A stretch of 64,000 nt of DNA from Bog-473 sp963824195 (GTDB lineage: Bacteria > Actinomycetota > Acidimicrobiia > Acidimicrobiales > RAAP-2), in the NCBI GenBank assembly GCA_963824195.1, contig CAWGOJ010000001.1, positions 251,187 through 315,186 of the forward strand, given 5' to 3'. Each line of letters opens with the position of its first letter. Position 1 is the first letter of the stretch. The notes under the pieces are model-generated. The model worked only from the letters and a program-made list of their open reading frames with translations. It had not been told where the DNA came from and made no database searches. The position numbers and the translations under genes are program-made. Positions 27,818 to 36,025 of this stretch are shown piece by piece.

Positions 27818-28327
27818 TCAGCCGCCCGTCAGGTGGTGGACGTGGTGGTGGGTGCCGTCGCCGTGGACGGCGGGGCCTTGAACGTGATCCTGACGACGGT
27901 GCCCTGTCCCTCGCGCGTTCCCCACCCCGATGACGCACGACGCGTGGCCCGGCGTCGCGCAGTAGCCGTCGCCGACAATGCCGGTCAGGACCCGGAAGCG
28001 GGCGGTGAAGGTGCTGTTGGCGCGGACCCGGATCGCCTGGGCCCCGGTGATGTCGCAATGCGGCGTGTCGGTGGAGGGGTTCATCCGACCCTGGACGGCG
28101 GCGGTGCACTCGGCGACGAACCAGGTAAGCGGTTTCCCGTCGGACGAGCGGGCCAGCCCCCGGCCCGTGATGGTGACGGCCTGCCCGTCGACGAGGCCCT
28201 TGTCCGGGGTGACCTTGACGGAGATGCCCGATGCTCCGGCCGCGGGGGAGGCCGGGGCGAGCGTGCCCAGGACAGCGGCACACAGCAGGCCGGACAAGGC
28301 GAATGGCGCTGCCGACCACCGGTGCAT
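27818..28327 (-). CDS. Neocarzinostatin-family secreted beta-sandwich protein
   Basis: A signal peptide (about residues 1-34, with GLLCAAVLGTLAPASPAAGA) precedes a domain with the family's spacing: ISVKVTPDKGLVDGQAVTI, then TGRGL, CDI, and GDGYCATPGHASCVIGVGN with two disulfide-like Cys pairs. The ATG at 28327 has GGAGG seven bases upstream. Near 27915 the frame changes: the alternative frame gives QGTVVRITFKAPPSTA and ends at 27829, which is the natural C-terminus for this fold. The family includes apo-proteins that bind enediyne antibiotics, but most members, like this, have no known ligand and no biosynthetic cluster nearby. It is convergent with the DUF218 gene. Confidence 0.7.
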   Translation of the reverse strand: MHRWSAAPFALSGLLCAAVLGTLAPASPAAGASGISVKVTPDKGLVDGQAVTITGRGLARSSDGKPLTWFVAECTAAVQGRMNPSTDTPHCDITGAQAIRVRANSTFTARFRVLTGIVGDGYCATPGHASCVIGVGNARGTGHRRQDHVQGPAVHGDGTHHHVHHLTGG

Positions 28328-28473
28328 GCGAGGACCTCCGAGCCCAGGTTCGCCTCCGGGGGACCCTGGGTGCCGCATCTTCCCATCGAAGGCATGGTGA
28401 TTCAACGCGCCCTTCCTGGTCAGGGTGGCGAATTGCCCTCGGAGCGCCTCGGCTAATCTGAACGTCCACCCAT

Positions 28474-28545
28474 TCGGGGGTGGTGTAATCGGCAACACGA
28501 CTGGTTCTGGTCCAGTTATTGAGGGTTCGAGTCCTTCCCCCCGAG
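28474..28545 (+). tRNA. tRNA-Gln (CTG anticodon)
   Basis: The acceptor stem TCGGGGG (28474-28480) pairs with CCCCCGA (28538-28544), discriminator G at 28545. The anticodon stem ACTGG/CCAGT encloses loop TTCTGGT with anticodon CTG at 28507-28509. The T arm is GAGGG-TTCGAGT-CCTTC. CCA is not encoded. Downstream, 39 bases separate it from tRNA-Glu; the two probably share a transcript. Confidence 0.93.
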
Positions 28546-28584
28546 CACCGGCGGCATCCATCAAGGTGATGGATACCTCCGCTC

Positions 28585-28657
28585 GGCCCCATCGTCTAGA
28601 GGCCTAGGACACCACCCTCTCAAGGTGGCGACACGGGTTCGAATCCCGTTGGGGCTG
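28585..28657 (+). tRNA. tRNA-Glu (CTC anticodon)
   Basis: The acceptor stem GGCCCCA (28585-28591) pairs with TGGGGCT (28650-28656), discriminator G at 28657. The anticodon stem CCACC/GGTGG encloses CTCTCAA, anticodon CTC. The T arm is CGGG-TTCGAAT-CCCG with one flanking pair. It reads GAG codons. No CCA is encoded. The accessory segment with AbiEi, Fic, IS and integrase remnants begins just after it. Confidence 0.95.
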
Positions 28658-28894
28658 CTTCACTCTTCCTGGTCAGAGGGTTCTGGCCGGGAGCTCGAGT
28701 CCACTCTGCCCATCCATCTGACCTTCTTTGCCAGGGTGTCGCTGGACAAAGCGAGCGAAGAGTCGCTGATGAAATAGGCCATGCCAACATCGACGTCTCC
28801 ATCTACAAAGAGTGGCGACAGGCTCGACGGGCCGGCAGCTCGACGAACCCGACCACCCATCAGCCGGGGCATGAGCTCTCCGTGGTCGAGAGCC

Positions 28895-28941
28895 GTATGA
28901 AAATCTACATAGATAAGACCTGTCATAGTAGGATTTCATAC
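28895..28941 (+). promoter_or_regulatory. Palindromic operator candidate of the AbiEi gene
   Basis: Left arm GTATGAAAATCTACATAG (28895-28912) and right arm CATAGTAGGATTTCATAC (28924-28941) are inverted repeats with 13 of 18 positions matching, separated by 11 bases. The right arm ends two bases before the ATG at 28944. AbiEi proteins repress their own operon by binding paired inverted repeats, so this is a strong operator candidate. The block is AT-rich against its surroundings. Confidence 0.65.
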
Positions 28942-28943
28942 GC

Positions 28944-29549
28944 ATGCCCATCGATTCCGCGGTCATCGATCGGCTCCGGCCACTCGGAGCAATCTTTCGG
29001 GCCCGCGACGCCATTGGCCACGGGATCTCATGGCGCGACCTCTATCAAGCGCGCGACTCGGGTCTCCTCATCGAGATGTCCCGCGGGCTCTTCCAGCTGC
29101 GAGAGGCGGCTGGGATCGATCAGATCGACTTCGTGGTGGTCTGCGCTCGCGCGCCCCAGGGCATGGTCTGCTTGGGCTCCGCCCTCGCTCATTGGGATCT
29201 GAGCGACGAAACCCCGACCCGGGTGGACCTGGCCGTTCCGGCAGGGAGCCACCGTCCGCGCATCGACTATCCACCCACCCGCGTCCACGTCTTTGGAGCG
29301 AGCAACTTCGGACTTGGCCGCATCGAGGTGGCGGTGGGCCAGGACCTCAGTTTTCGCATCACTGACCCCGAAAGGACTGTCGTCGACTGTTTTCGACAGC
29401 GACATCGCATTGGGTTCGACCTCGCCGTCGCCGGTTTGCGCCGGTACCTTCGCCGTCCGCGGGCCCAACCAGGCCGCGTCCTCGAACTGGCCGAGGAGCT
29501 GCGAGTTCGCACGCCGATCCTCGAAGCGATGCGGGTGCTGCAGGAATGA
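28944..29549 (+). CDS. AbiEi-like antitoxin / transcriptional regulator
   Basis: The product is 201 residues. It begins with an N-terminal winged-helix region (ISWRDLYQARDSGLLIEMSR, then GLFQLRE) followed by the AbiEi C-terminal domain: VCLGSALAHWDLSDETPTRV, VHVFGASNFGLG, and the strong family motif ITDPERTVVDCFRQRHRIG. In type IV abortive-infection systems this protein represses the operon and neutralises the nucleotidyltransferase AbiEii. Here no intact AbiEii follows, so the gene looks orphaned. The palindrome directly upstream fits autoregulation. It is the first gene after tRNA-Glu, 286 bases downstream. Confidence 0.85.
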   Translation: MPIDSAVIDRLRPLGAIFRARDAIGHGISWRDLYQARDSGLLIEMSRGLFQLREAAGIDQIDFVVVCARAPQGMVCLGSALAHWDLSDETPTRVDLAVPAGSHRPRIDYPPTRVHVFGASNFGLGRIEVAVGQDLSFRITDPERTVVDCFRQRHRIGFDLAVAGLRRYLRRPRAQPGRVLELAEELRVRTPILEAMRVLQE

Positions 29550-29590
29550 GCACGGTCCAACGAGACTCGACTGCGGGGCGGCGTGATCAA
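29546..29590 (+). pseudogene. Possible N-terminal stub of an AbiEii-like toxin
   Basis: An ATG overlaps the AbiEi stop (ATGA at 29546), as in intact abiEi-abiEii operons. The first residues STVQRDSTAGRRD resemble the beginning of AbiEii nucleotidyltransferases (..RDTPAGR.Y.DL..), but the expected continuation, helix and GG-S-DXD motif never appear in any frame before 30286. The resemblance is short and rests on memory of the family. Confidence 0.3.
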
Positions 29591-30286
29591 TGGAAGAGCT
29601 CGGACGGACGATTTTTCGTTCTAGACCGTACGAGTCCGACGCCGAGAGACCGCGGCGCTGAGAGCAGGACCCCCCGTCCGCAGACCTGCTTTGGGAAGAG
29701 CCGAGGAGCTCGGGACGGTGTCAACACGTCGTCTCGGGACTGTTCGTACCCAATCGCTCCCCGGTCACCCGGGGGAGCTTTTACAACCACTACGCCAACG
29801 CTTGGGTTGTTTACCCAGGTCTTTCTCGCCGACTCAGAGCGTGCCCACGACCTTGAGGAGGAATGTCGGGTTGAAGGTGGCTACTCGGTGGATGCTGCGC
29901 CTTTCGATCGGCGACGTCGTCGATCACATTCAACGCTTCAAAGCCGTGTACCAATTGGCCGTGGATGACCCAGCCGATGGGGAGTGTATGAGGCGCTTGT
30001 GCGCCGATTTCACTCAGTAAGCCCTTGCCTTCATAGCGCGATCTACCCACCCAGACTCCCCCGACCCAACCTTGACGTCATCGCCCAGTTCGCTGCACAT
30101 GGGGTTCGCCGGTGCGATCAAGGCATGGCTAAAGGCCAGCTCCGTCACGAAGGACCACCTGATCTCTGCCGCAGCGGTTTCTGGGAACTGTAGATCTTGG
30201 TTCTGACATCAATCACATACGCGTTGAGAGTGACAGCGGGCTTGAGGTTGACGGACCCCTTCATTTTGGACAGTGGTTGGAACCAG
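29591..30286. other. Stretch without a convincing gene, probably decayed
   Basis: Apart from the hairpin at 29756-29782, this 0.7 kb has only short, mutually overlapping open frames. On the minus strand some parts read protein-like in alternating frames (HGQLVHGFEALNVIDDVADR near 29930, then AAAEIRWSFVTELAFSHALI near 30120), suggesting a decayed minus-strand gene upstream of nothing recognisable. Its composition is less GC-rich than the core regions. Confidence 0.4.
29756..29782 (+). terminator. Intrinsic terminator candidate
   Basis: GCTCCCCGG (29756-29764) pairs with CCGGGGGAGC (29769-29778, one bulged G) across a four-base loop and is followed by TTTT. It lies 207 bases after the AbiEi stop and would end that transcript. 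Confidence 0.5.
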
Positions 30287-31558
30287 CTACTCCCTACGGC
30301 GCGGGACAGGGCGCGACGGTCTGGAGACCCGCGTGTCAGCCTCGGGACTCCCGAGTTGGCGCTCAAGGTCGGTGAAGGCATCGACAATGTCCCTTGCTTC
30401 GAATGCTCGGTTGCGGCGACCAACGGTGATCTGAGCCAGGACATCCGCATCCACGAGGCGGTTGACCGCTTCATTGGTCTGAACCGTGCTACGGCTAATT
30501 AGTGCAGCCGCACTCTTGACCGTGATGACAGGAGCGCCGACAAGCTTGCGGAGCAAGAGATCGGTCGCGGATTTTGCTCTGACCCTGCCCAGCCGACTGC
30601 GCCAATTCTCCTCAATCATCTGAGCCTGCTGTTCGAACTCTTCAGCGTCGCTCACTGCCCGGGTGCACGCACCGGCAAAGCGACCCACCCAGAGGTTGAT
30701 CCCGCTTCGCGCTTCAGCTGAGGTCGCACTTCCCCGGTAACGGGTCGCGGTCAGTCCTGAGATGTAGTCCTTGGCGCGTGTCGCGAGAATCAGTGAGACG
30801 GGTGGATTGATTCTGGTTGCCACTCCTCGACGCCGTAGGACGAGCTGGATGAGAGTTCGACCGGTGCGACCGTTGCCATCGACAAAGGGGTGGATGGTCT
30901 CGAACTGAGCATGAGCGATTGCGGCCTGTGCAACGGCTGGAAGCGAGTCTTCGTTGCAGAAGGCCACGAGATCCGCGACCAAATCCTTCACCTTTTCATG
31001 GGGCGGAGGAATGAACGATGCCGTGCATGGGTTGTAGCCGCTGCCGCCGATCCAGTTCTGCACGCCGCGGAACTGGCCACCGTGTTCTTCGAGTCGTGAT
31101 CCGAGAAGCAGGCGTTTGTGGATCTGAAGGATCAGGTCGACGGTGATCTGATCACCAGGGTGCACGGAGTCGATGCCGTGCATCATGGCATCAATGTTCC
31201 CGAGCACTTCCGTAGCCGTGACGTCGGACGTCTGGTCTCCGAACTCACGAGCTGCTTCCGCTCGCAAGAGCCTACGGGGTCCGACTTCAAGCCCCTCGAT
31301 CTTTGAGGACGCGACGGACTCGGCTCGAAGGAGCAGGCGGGCGAGGGCTTCGGTGTCCACGAGGCTGGATGCCTGGACGTTGAGCTTGGCGAGGGCAGCT
31401 TCGGCGTCGGCAACATCCGCAGCCACCTCGCCATCCAGGGAGATCGCGCGACCGGCCAAAGTGTCGGGCACGTACGCTTCGTACTCGCAGCCACGAGCGT
31501 CGCGGCGTGACGGGGCCGACAGATCACTGGGCCAGCGCTTGCGGATTACCCTTGCCAT
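30287..31558 (-). CDS. Fic-domain protein (putative AMPylator) with N-terminal inhibitory motif
   Basis: The product is 423 residues. The Fic active-site loop HPFVDGNGRTGR (about residue 222) matches the HPFx(D/E)GNGRxxR consensus, with His as catalytic base and Asp for Mg2+. The N-terminal region carries SSKIEG (about residue 83), the (S/T)xxxE(G/N) inhibitory helix of class II Fic proteins, whose Glu blocks ATP gamma-phosphate. A C-terminal winged helix follows (KSAAALISRSTVQTNEAVNR). The ATG at 31558 has AAGGAGAG just upstream, so the five preceding codons are not used. It would transfer AMP to a Ser/Thr/Tyr of a target protein; the target is unknown. Neighbours are mobile DNA. Confidence 0.92.
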   Translation of the reverse strand: MARVIRKRWPSDLSAPSRRDARGCEYEAYVPDTLAGRAISLDGEVAADVADAEAALAKLNVQASSLVDTEALARLLLRAESVASSKIEGLEVGPRRLLRAEAAREFGDQTSDVTATEVLGNIDAMMHGIDSVHPGDQITVDLILQIHKRLLLGSRLEEHGGQFRGVQNWIGGSGYNPCTASFIPPPHEKVKDLVADLVAFCNEDSLPAVAQAAIAHAQFETIHPFVDGNGRTGRTLIQLVLRRRGVATRINPPVSLILATRAKDYISGLTATRYRGSATSAEARSGINLWVGRFAGACTRAVSDAEEFEQQAQMIEENWRSRLGRVRAKSATDLLLRKLVGAPVITVKSAAALISRSTVQTNEAVNRLVDADVLAQITVGRRNRAFEARDIVDAFTDLERQLGSPEADTRVSRPSRPVPRRRE

Positions 31559-31586
31559 AGCTCTCCTTAGCAAGGTTTATCTTATA

Positions 31587-31608
31587 ACCCTAACCAGGAG
31601 CGTAGGGT
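31587..31608 (-). promoter_or_regulatory. Inverted repeat upstream of the Fic gene
   Basis: ACCCTA (31587-31592) and TAGGGT (31603-31608) flank ten bases, 29 bases upstream of the Fic ATG on the minus strand. A TATAAGAT-like block lies between it and the gene. It could be an operator or part of the promoter; the arms are short. Confidence 0.35.
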
Positions 31609-31844
31609 GATCAGGCTTAGGGGCGCCTACCGAGGGACGGGCACAGATCTGAAATCCCAGTTCAGTGCCCTATTCTGCCTCCGGCTCTGACTCCAACGGC
31701 AGGGCAGAAGCGAGAGATCCGTTCAGAGCCGCCCTGGGTATGAGGATCCTACGGTTTATCCGGTTCTTCGGATCTGACGGGGGTTTCCACCCCTGATCAG
31801 TGACGGACGGGAGGACCTGCGGCGGTGGGGGGCAGACTCTCGGC

Positions 31845-32237
31845 ATGGAGATCGACGACCTCGATGACGATGACGAGTGGATCGCCTACGAGGGCGATGG
31901 ACCCAGTGGTCAGAGCCAGCTCGAGATGATGAACGCGATGCTGGGCACCGAGGACGTCCACGTGATCGGGGTCGAGCCCAAGCACTCGTCGCACCGGGTG
32001 CTTGTCGAAACGGTCGACGAGGAGGCGACGTGCCCGACCTGTGGCTCCCTGGGAGATCCCGTCGGGCGACCGGTGCGCGAGCTGGTTGATCCCGAGCGGC
32101 TCTTCGGGAAGGTGGTCATCTTTGTCTGGCACGGTCGGCGCTGGCGCTGTCCGAATCCGGTGTGTGCGACGACGACCTTCGAGGACGAGCTGCCGCCCGT
32201 CGGTTCAGCCCGCAATGCTCAGCGTCGGAAGCAGTGA
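31845..32237 (+). mobile_element. ISL3-family transposase, N-terminal fragment
   Basis: The fragment encodes the ISL3 zinc-finger N-terminus: an acidic leader, then CPTCGSLGDPVGRPVREL and WHGRRWRCPNPVCATTTF with the four Cys. Homology ends near codon 120 (about 32205), exactly where the C-terminus of a second, oppositely oriented ISL3 transposase begins. The remaining seven codons are read-through into that element. The catalytic DDE domain is missing, so it is inactive. A block at 31773-31795 (GATCTGACGGGGGTTTCCAC) resembles ISL3 termini and may be its left end. Confidence 0.8.
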
Positions 32238-33450
32238 CCAGTCAGGCTTACCGGCATAGAGCAGGGTGCGGATCCGGTAGTTGGCGAAGGAGCGGAACCC
32301 GAAGCCGACCCGCTTGATCCGCTTGGCCAGATTGTTCATGGCTTCGGTGGGCCCGTTCGAGATGCGCAGGTCGTGCCAGGCGATGATCGGCTCGCGCCAC
32401 CGGGCGAGCGTGCGACCCATCGAGCGCACCTCGACGGGCCAGTCGCCGTCGGCCATGTCGGTGATCAACTCGTCGATGAACCGACTGGCGAGTACCGGGT
32501 CATGGACCTCATAGAGCTCGCGCACGGCCTCTTTGGCCCACCAGGCGGCCTGGACGTCGCCTCGGGGGATCTCCGGCGCGCAAGATCCCGAGCATCTTGT
32601 CCCGACCCTCTGCGTCGAGACGCTCGGCCGCCATCGACAGCCGGCGTCGGACCCGGAATAGCGGGTCGTACTTCCTGCCCCGGTGTCCGAGCGTCTCGTT
32701 CTGGACCCGCCGCCGGCACTCGTCGAGCTTGGCGGTCATGTGGCGGACCACGTGGAACTTGTCTGCCACCAGCCGGGCTTCGGGCAGTGCCTCGTCGAAC
32801 ACGCTGCGATAGGTGGCGGACAGGTCGAGGGTGCCAGAGCGGACGCCTCTGCGCCACTCGGCTCCCCGCTCCTCGATCCAGCGCTTGGGCGCGTCGCTCT
32901 TTCGATCAGGCACCAGGTCGAGCAGTTGCCCCCCTTCCACAACGACCAGGGCGGTCACGAAGTGCTGGATGCGCCGCTCGCCGGCCTTCACGAAGAGGTG
33001 CTCGTCGAACCCGAGGGCGCTGACAACGCCGAAGCGGTCAGGGTGGTCGACCAAGACCTTGCCGAAGGCGAGCACGGCGTCGTTGACGGTGTGCCAGTCA
33101 CAGCCGAGCACCGTCGCCACCTCGTTGACGGTCCGACCGTTCTTGCCCACCTCGACGGTCGCCCATCGCCCAGCCCTGTCGGTCAGCCTCAGTCTCGACC
33201 CGGCGATCCGCTCGTCGACCTCGGTCCACGAACCCACCGGGCATGTCGCTTCTGGACAGCGCCACCGGCGCTTGTGCCAGTGGAGGCTGACCGGCGAGCC
33301 GAAGGTCGGCAGGTCGACGAAGGTGACGACTCGCCACCCCTTGAGCGTGGCCAGCGAGCCACAGGAACGGCAGCCGTCCACCGAGGCGTTCGTCTGGACG
33401 TTTAGTTCGACCGAGTCGTCTGCGTGTCGGATCGCGCCGAGCACCGTCAC
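32205..33450 (-). mobile_element. ISL3-family transposase, frameshifted near 32575
   Basis: From about 33450 the reading frame encodes the zinc-finger domain (CRSCGSLATLKGW, then WRCPEATCPVGSW), an HTH (TVNEVATVLGCDWHTVNDAV), and the DDE core starting GFDEHLFVKAGERRIQHFV. Near 32575 the frame changes; the C-terminal part (RELYEVHDPVLASRF, ISNGPTEAMNNLAKRIKRVG, with the catalytic Glu) continues in another frame to the stop at 32205. Joined, it is a nearly full-length ISL3 transposase of about 415 residues. One base change separates it from an intact gene, so it may be active in the cell. No clean terminal inverted repeats or target duplication could be fixed. Confidence 0.8.
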
Positions 33451-33618
33451 CTCAGGCAGAAGGCGGTACGCACCGGCAGCAGTCGCAGGATGCCGGCCAT
33501 GCAGGTTCGCATGCCAATGGCGAACCTGAGCCGGGGACAACTTGGCGAGAGGAATGTCACCCAGTGAGGCCAAAATGTGCTGTTCCCGGAGGTGCCCGCC
33601 AGTCGGTTTCTGGACCAA
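33451..33618 (-). pseudogene. Phage-type (tyrosine) integrase, core-binding fragment
   Basis: The segment encodes LASLGDIPLAKLSPAQVRHW followed by HANLHGRHPATAAGAYRLL, the SAM-like core-binding domain of actinobacterial tyrosine integrases. Homology stops after AYRLL, where integrases continue toward the catalytic domain; here the ISL3 transposase follows in the same frame. The catalytic R-H-R-Y domain is absent from the window. It marks a lost integrative element, and its tRNA-proximal location fits. Confidence 0.7.
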
Positions 33619-33878
33619 TCGTTAGAGCTAACTAATCCTTGTGATAACCGCTAAAACAAGCCCGCCTTCGAGGCTGCCACTGAGTTCATGCGGTTCGAGC
33701 TTCTCGACTAGACATACAATGACGGCGACACATCAAGACGGAGCGAGGCACTCGGGCTCCCAGGCTCGTGACTCTTCAGGGCAGACTTCCCACACGCCCC
33801 GGTCGGACTTGCCATCGAAGTAGCGGCCCCATATCGAACCTGTTGAGCGCAGGGCGTTCTCAGTGTGATTGCAGGTCA

Positions 33879-35186
33879 TCATGGGATGTTGCCGTAGGCC
33901 GATCCGGTGTTCCCGGTGTTCCCGCTCGTCGTGGTCGTCGTGGTCGGAGGAGGGGAGATCCCCGGCGAGAAGTTGAAGACCGCATTATTATCCACCTGAA
34001 GCTGAATCACTGGTGATGAACCGGTCAGGGCGAAGCAGTAGTCGCTCGGAAGTGTGACGGTTTGGCCCGGAAGCACCGTGTATCCCGGGGTCGATCCATA
34101 GAAGTCCAAGCAGTTCCTGCCGTCACTCTCGGTCCCGTATGCAGCGGAGGTGAGCCAATCCGACTGCTGGTGGTTCTCGTTGACGATCTGAGCGTCGATT
34201 TCGGTGATGCTGCCACCCCCGAAGGTGAGGTCTTGCCCGTCCGAGGGATTGTCGATCTTGATGGTGACAGCAAGAGTGGGAGTTGAAGTGCCCGGTTCAT
34301 CACTGCTGGTGAGGGTCTTCACCGAGACTATCGAGATGTCTTCTCCTGATTCACCCTGTGCCGTGCATGGGGAAGCACCACCACAGGATTGAATGGGCGA
34401 TGGCGATGGCGATGTTACCTTCTTCTTCGGCGCTGCCTTGTGGTGAACTGGCTTAGGAAAACACTTTTGTCCACATAGCTTCACCGGCTTAGCCTTGACC
34501 CGATCTATGTGTATGGGCGGTGCCGGAGGGCAATCTATTGTGGATGTCGTGATGGTGCAGGATGCTCTTTTCACACTGAATCCGACGCCAACCTCAACTC
34601 CCGAGGATGGCCCGATAGTCACAGCCACGCCGAACCGGGAATAAGTACCCCTGTCGCCATCAGCAGTCGGACTTTGCAATACTGCAAATCCAACTCCGAT
34701 GTTGTCCGACTCGTAGGCTCCCCAACCCGAAACAAAGGCGTCGATCTGAGATTCGCTTGGAGTTGCCCCTACTGTTGGCGACCACAGCCAGCCATAGCTC
34801 ACGGTCGGTGAGACTGGGGAAACACTCAAGCCTGCCGCAGGACCCGCACTAATGTACTCAGTGCCCCCACGGGTCGTGATCTTTTCAACCTGCGCCCCAA
34901 CTACAAGGACGACGCTCCATGAGGTGGTGGAGAAGTCGGGTGGGCGGCACTGAAGTTTGTGATCTGGTATTGGCTTGGAGTGATCGAGCGTGGCGACTAC
35001 CGACGCAAACGATTGGAAGGCATCTGTGCAGAGCTTCTGTGCCGCTATTGCGCCAGGTGAGTACGTCCATGCGGGCAGTGGCGTCGGCGGATTAGCAGCC
35101 CCAGCACCTCGCGGGAACCCCAATGCCAAGAAGGCCATGAGGACGACGGCGATGATTGCCTGCTTAAGAACGATCTCACGGGACAT
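33879..35186 (-). CDS. Secreted protein of unknown function with Thr-rich C-terminus
   Basis: The product is about 435 residues. A signal peptide (residues about 1-32: KQAIIAVVLMAFLALGFPRGAGA) is followed by a beta-rich region with KRASCTITTSTIDCPP, a Lys/Pro/His linker (KPVHHKAAPKKK), and a domain carrying SIVSVKTLTSSDEP and YTVLPGQTVTLPSDYCFAL, similar in feel to DUF4352-like Ig-like domains. The C-terminus is Pro/Thr-rich. The ATG at 35186 has GGAGGG nine bases upstream; a start ten codons earlier lacks one. GC content is lower than in the core. It sits between transposase remnants and was probably acquired. Confidence 0.75.
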   Translation of the reverse strand: MSREIVLKQAIIAVVLMAFLALGFPRGAGAANPPTPLPAWTYSPGAIAAQKLCTDAFQSFASVVATLDHSKPIPDHKLQCRPPDFSTTSWSVVLVVGAQVEKITTRGGTEYISAGPAAGLSVSPVSPTVSYGWLWSPTVGATPSESQIDAFVSGWGAYESDNIGVGFAVLQSPTADGDRGTYSRFGVAVTIGPSSGVEVGVGFSVKRASCTITTSTIDCPPAPPIHIDRVKAKPVKLCGQKCFPKPVHHKAAPKKKVTSPSPSPIQSCGGASPCTAQGESGEDISIVSVKTLTSSDEPGTSTPTLAVTIKIDNPSDGQDLTFGGGSITEIDAQIVNENHQQSDWLTSAAYGTESDGRNCLDFYGSTPGYTVLPGQTVTLPSDYCFALTGSSPVIQLQVDNNAVFNFSPGISPPPTTTTTTSGNTGNTGSAYGNIP

Positions 35187-35380
35187 CTGCTTCGACCCTC
35201 CACGGTTCAGCACCATTTAGGTTCCTCTTTTCAACCGTGGCGAGCTTGTCCATGGCGAGGGGCGGTGCCGAATGCCAGCGATGGTCCCCTGATCACCGCC
35301 CTCAATCACGATGCTGACGAGGAGCTTCACGCCCCAATAGAGCCGACTGGACTGTCCCACGACAACGTCCCGACAACATT

Positions 35381-35902
35381 TTGCTCGGAGCCCTAGGCGA
35401 GCATCACCGAGATCGAACGGTGACTCGGCGTATAGGTGGCCCCTTCATGTTGGCCATTTATGGACTCTTGAACGTCATCGACGAATACAGCCGGGAATGC
35501 CTGGCCATCGACGTCGAGCGCTCCATCGACGCCGATGGCGTGGTGGCCTGTCTCGAACGACTGGCCGCCCAGCGAGGCGCCCCGGCCTACGTGCGCTTCG
35601 ATCACGGGCCCGAGTTCATCGCCTACGCCGTGGCCGACTGGTGTCGCTTCAACGGGACCGACACCGTGTTCATCGATCCGGGCAGCCCGTGGCAGAACGC
35701 CTGGATCGAATCGTTCAACGGCCGGCTCCGCGACGAACTCCTCAACGGACAGCGCTTCGACTCGCTGCTCGAGGCAAAGGTCCTCCTCGAGGACTGTTGC
35801 ATCGACTACAACATCAACAGGCCACACAGCGCGCACGGCTGGCTCACCCCGGTCGAGTTCGTCGAGGCCTGGCTCCACCGACAACAGCTCACACTCGCAT
35901 AG
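35381..35902 (+). mobile_element. IS3-family transposase (OrfB), N-terminally truncated
   Basis: The rve integrase core is readable: LLNVIDEYSRECLAIDVERS, the second Asp in VRFDHGPEF (usually DNGPEF), and the catalytic Glu in WIESFNGRLRDELLNGQRF, ending with NINRPHSAHGWLTPVEF. The N-terminal third, including the first catalytic Asp (WALDF region), is missing, so it cannot be active. Real homology begins near 35450. It marks the right side of the accessory region. Confidence 0.8.
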
Positions 35903-36025
35903 CGAGTGGATCAACTATCGGGATCCCCTCAGCATCACTCTGACGATTGAAGCTTTCTCACTGCGCAGACGCGGTGTTGTCCGAAAGAAGCGGCCGAGGA
36001 AGAACTAGCCAGCGCCACGAACTGC

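Noticed and set aside
28660..28926. Minus-strand 88-codon frame between tRNA-Glu and AbiEi
   Set aside because: No ribosome site, motif or helix; it overlaps the AbiEi operator and is not called.
29774..29810. Plus-strand GSFYNHY resembling a TetR recognition helix
   Set aside because: It falls inside the terminator hairpin and has no upstream or downstream continuation; chance resemblance.
29811..30050. Minus-strand frame with cyclophilin-like flavour (VIDDVADR near 29930)
   Set aside because: Only a short resemblance in one frame, with no active-site FHRVI motif and no intact frame; treated as decayed DNA.
31559..33900. Complete insertion-sequence ends with target duplications
   Set aside because: I could not identify matching terminal inverted repeats or direct repeats, so no full IS is claimed.
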